Origin: Streptomyces sp.
Lineage (GTDB): Bacteria > Actinomycetota > Actinomycetes > Streptomycetales > Streptomycetaceae
Length of the DNA: 56,698 nt
NCBI RefSeq assembly: GCF_031181705.1
Contig: NZ_JAPSKN010000010.1
Coordinates: forward strand, 17,214-73,911
Direction: 5' to 3'
The notes beneath the pieces were generated by a model. It was not told the DNA's origin, searched no databases, and was given only the letters and a program-made list of their open reading frames with translations. Below are positions 56,125-56,698 of the stretch, in pieces (position 1 is the stretch's first letter; every line of letters begins with the position of its first letter). Both the position numbers and the translations under genes were made by a program.

Positions 56125-56234
56125 CGCCGCGGGTGTCCCTTCCTGGGCCTGTACCGGTGGGACGACCACCCTACGCAGGGACCCGCACAGGCCTGCGGGC
56201 GGGCCGGCGACGCCGGCCCGCCCGGTGCGTACGG

Positions 56235-56672
56235 CTAGCGCTTGGACTTGGCTGCTTTGGGCGTCGCCAGGCGGCTCCCGCTCCAGTCCTTGCCGACGCT
56301 GACGCTCTTGGACGCCGTCAGGCCGGCGGTCGTGGCGGCTTCCGAGATGTCACTCGGCTCCACGTAGCCCGAACGGCCGGTCTTCGGCGTGAGGAGCAGG
56401 ATGGCACCGCCCTCTTCGATGTACGTGGTGGCATCGACCAGCGCATCCGTCAGGTCGCCGTCGTCGTCACGGAACCACAGCACAACGGCGTCGGCCACGT
56501 CGTCGTAGTCCTCGTCCACCAGGTCGCCCTCGACGATGCCCTCGATGGCCTCGCGGAGTTCCTGGTCCACGTCGTCGTCGTAGCCGATCTCCTGGACCAC
56601 CTGCCCGGGCTGGAACCCCAGCCTGGCGGCAGGGTTCGTCCGCTCCTCCGCGTGGTCCGCGGTCGCGCTCAC
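56235..56672 (-). CDS. DUF3052 protein
   Basis: A 145 aa acidic protein of the actinobacterial DUF3052 family, marked by LGFQPGQVVQEIGYDDDVD and AVVLWFRDDDGDLTDALVD, with a basic tail. The family is almost always found beside aceE (pyruvate dehydrogenase E1) in actinobacteria; that gene would lie beyond the right edge. Function unknown. The GTG at 56672 is preceded by AGGAGGCAACCC; the longer frame to 56690 overlaps this site. Confidence 0.9.
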   Translation of the reverse strand: MSATADHAEERTNPAARLGFQPGQVVQEIGYDDDVDQELREAIEGIVEGDLVDEDYDDVADAVVLWFRDDDGDLTDALVDATTYIEEGGAILLLTPKTGRSGYVEPSDISEAATTAGLTASKSVSVGKDWSGSRLATPKAAKSKR

Positions 56673-56698
56673 GGGTTGCCTCCTGATCATGTTTTGGG

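Overview
This window is chromosomal DNA from a high-GC actinomycete, almost certainly Streptomyces. GC and third-position GC are very high, GTG and TTG starts are common, genes often overlap by 4 nt, and typical streptomycete families are present (DUF397/XRE pairs, DUF574 methyltransferase, DUF3052, several TerD paralogues). From memory, the order resembles the S. coelicolor region around SCO2320-SCO2370; that was not checked.

Layout. 1-3.5 kb: a glycosyltransferase cut by the left edge, a KstR-like TetR regulator with a recognisable operator between them, and an XRE/DUF5753 regulator. 3.5-10.3 kb: a DUF574 methyltransferase, then a cobalamin riboswitch driving a five-gene, translationally coupled operon. 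That operon encodes two membrane-anchored exported proteins (an alpha/alpha-toroid repeat protein and an SCO2322-family protein) plus the T, A and S parts of an ECF transporter. 10.4-12.9 kb: a whiJ-like cluster (DUF397, XRE, anti-sigma-type ATPase) and an ArsR-type regulator. 13-16.2 kb: two tandem GT-C membrane glycosyltransferases with no canonical start codon. 16.4-19.5 kb: an HTH-nSTAND ATPase that ends at its transmembrane helix, an I36-type inhibitor and a lipoprotein.

19.5-35.3 kb: a GT87/PAP2 fusion, a ProP-like transporter, an O-methyltransferase, an FHA protein, a DHA2 exporter fused to a MarR-like domain, a peptidoglycan-binding protein, a chloramphenicol-phosphotransferase remnant, a HAD phosphatase, a manganese (yybP-ykoY) riboswitch with a TMEM165/GDT1 exporter, a secreted HNH nuclease and a PhoD-like phosphatase. 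35.5-46.4 kb: mostly single genes (FAD/NAD(P)-binding protein, DoxX, SodC-like protein, two DedA proteins, PAP2, PanE, DUF4097 lipoprotein) and tRNA-Val(TAC).

46.3-56.7 kb: a tellurite/stress (Ter) island. It has a biosynthetic arm (HAD hydrolase, a PRTase-TRSP-StiP fusion, an HpcH/HpaI-like lyase) and a structural arm (three TerD proteins, a TerA-like protein, a DUF475 TerC-like membrane protein). An AhpE-type peroxiredoxin and DUF3052 follow. The strongest leads are the B12-controlled, transcobalamin-like surface module joined to an ECF transporter; a palindromic repeat found in frame in three unrelated genes, always in linkers or tails; the paired non-canonical starts; and the Ter biosynthetic fusion.
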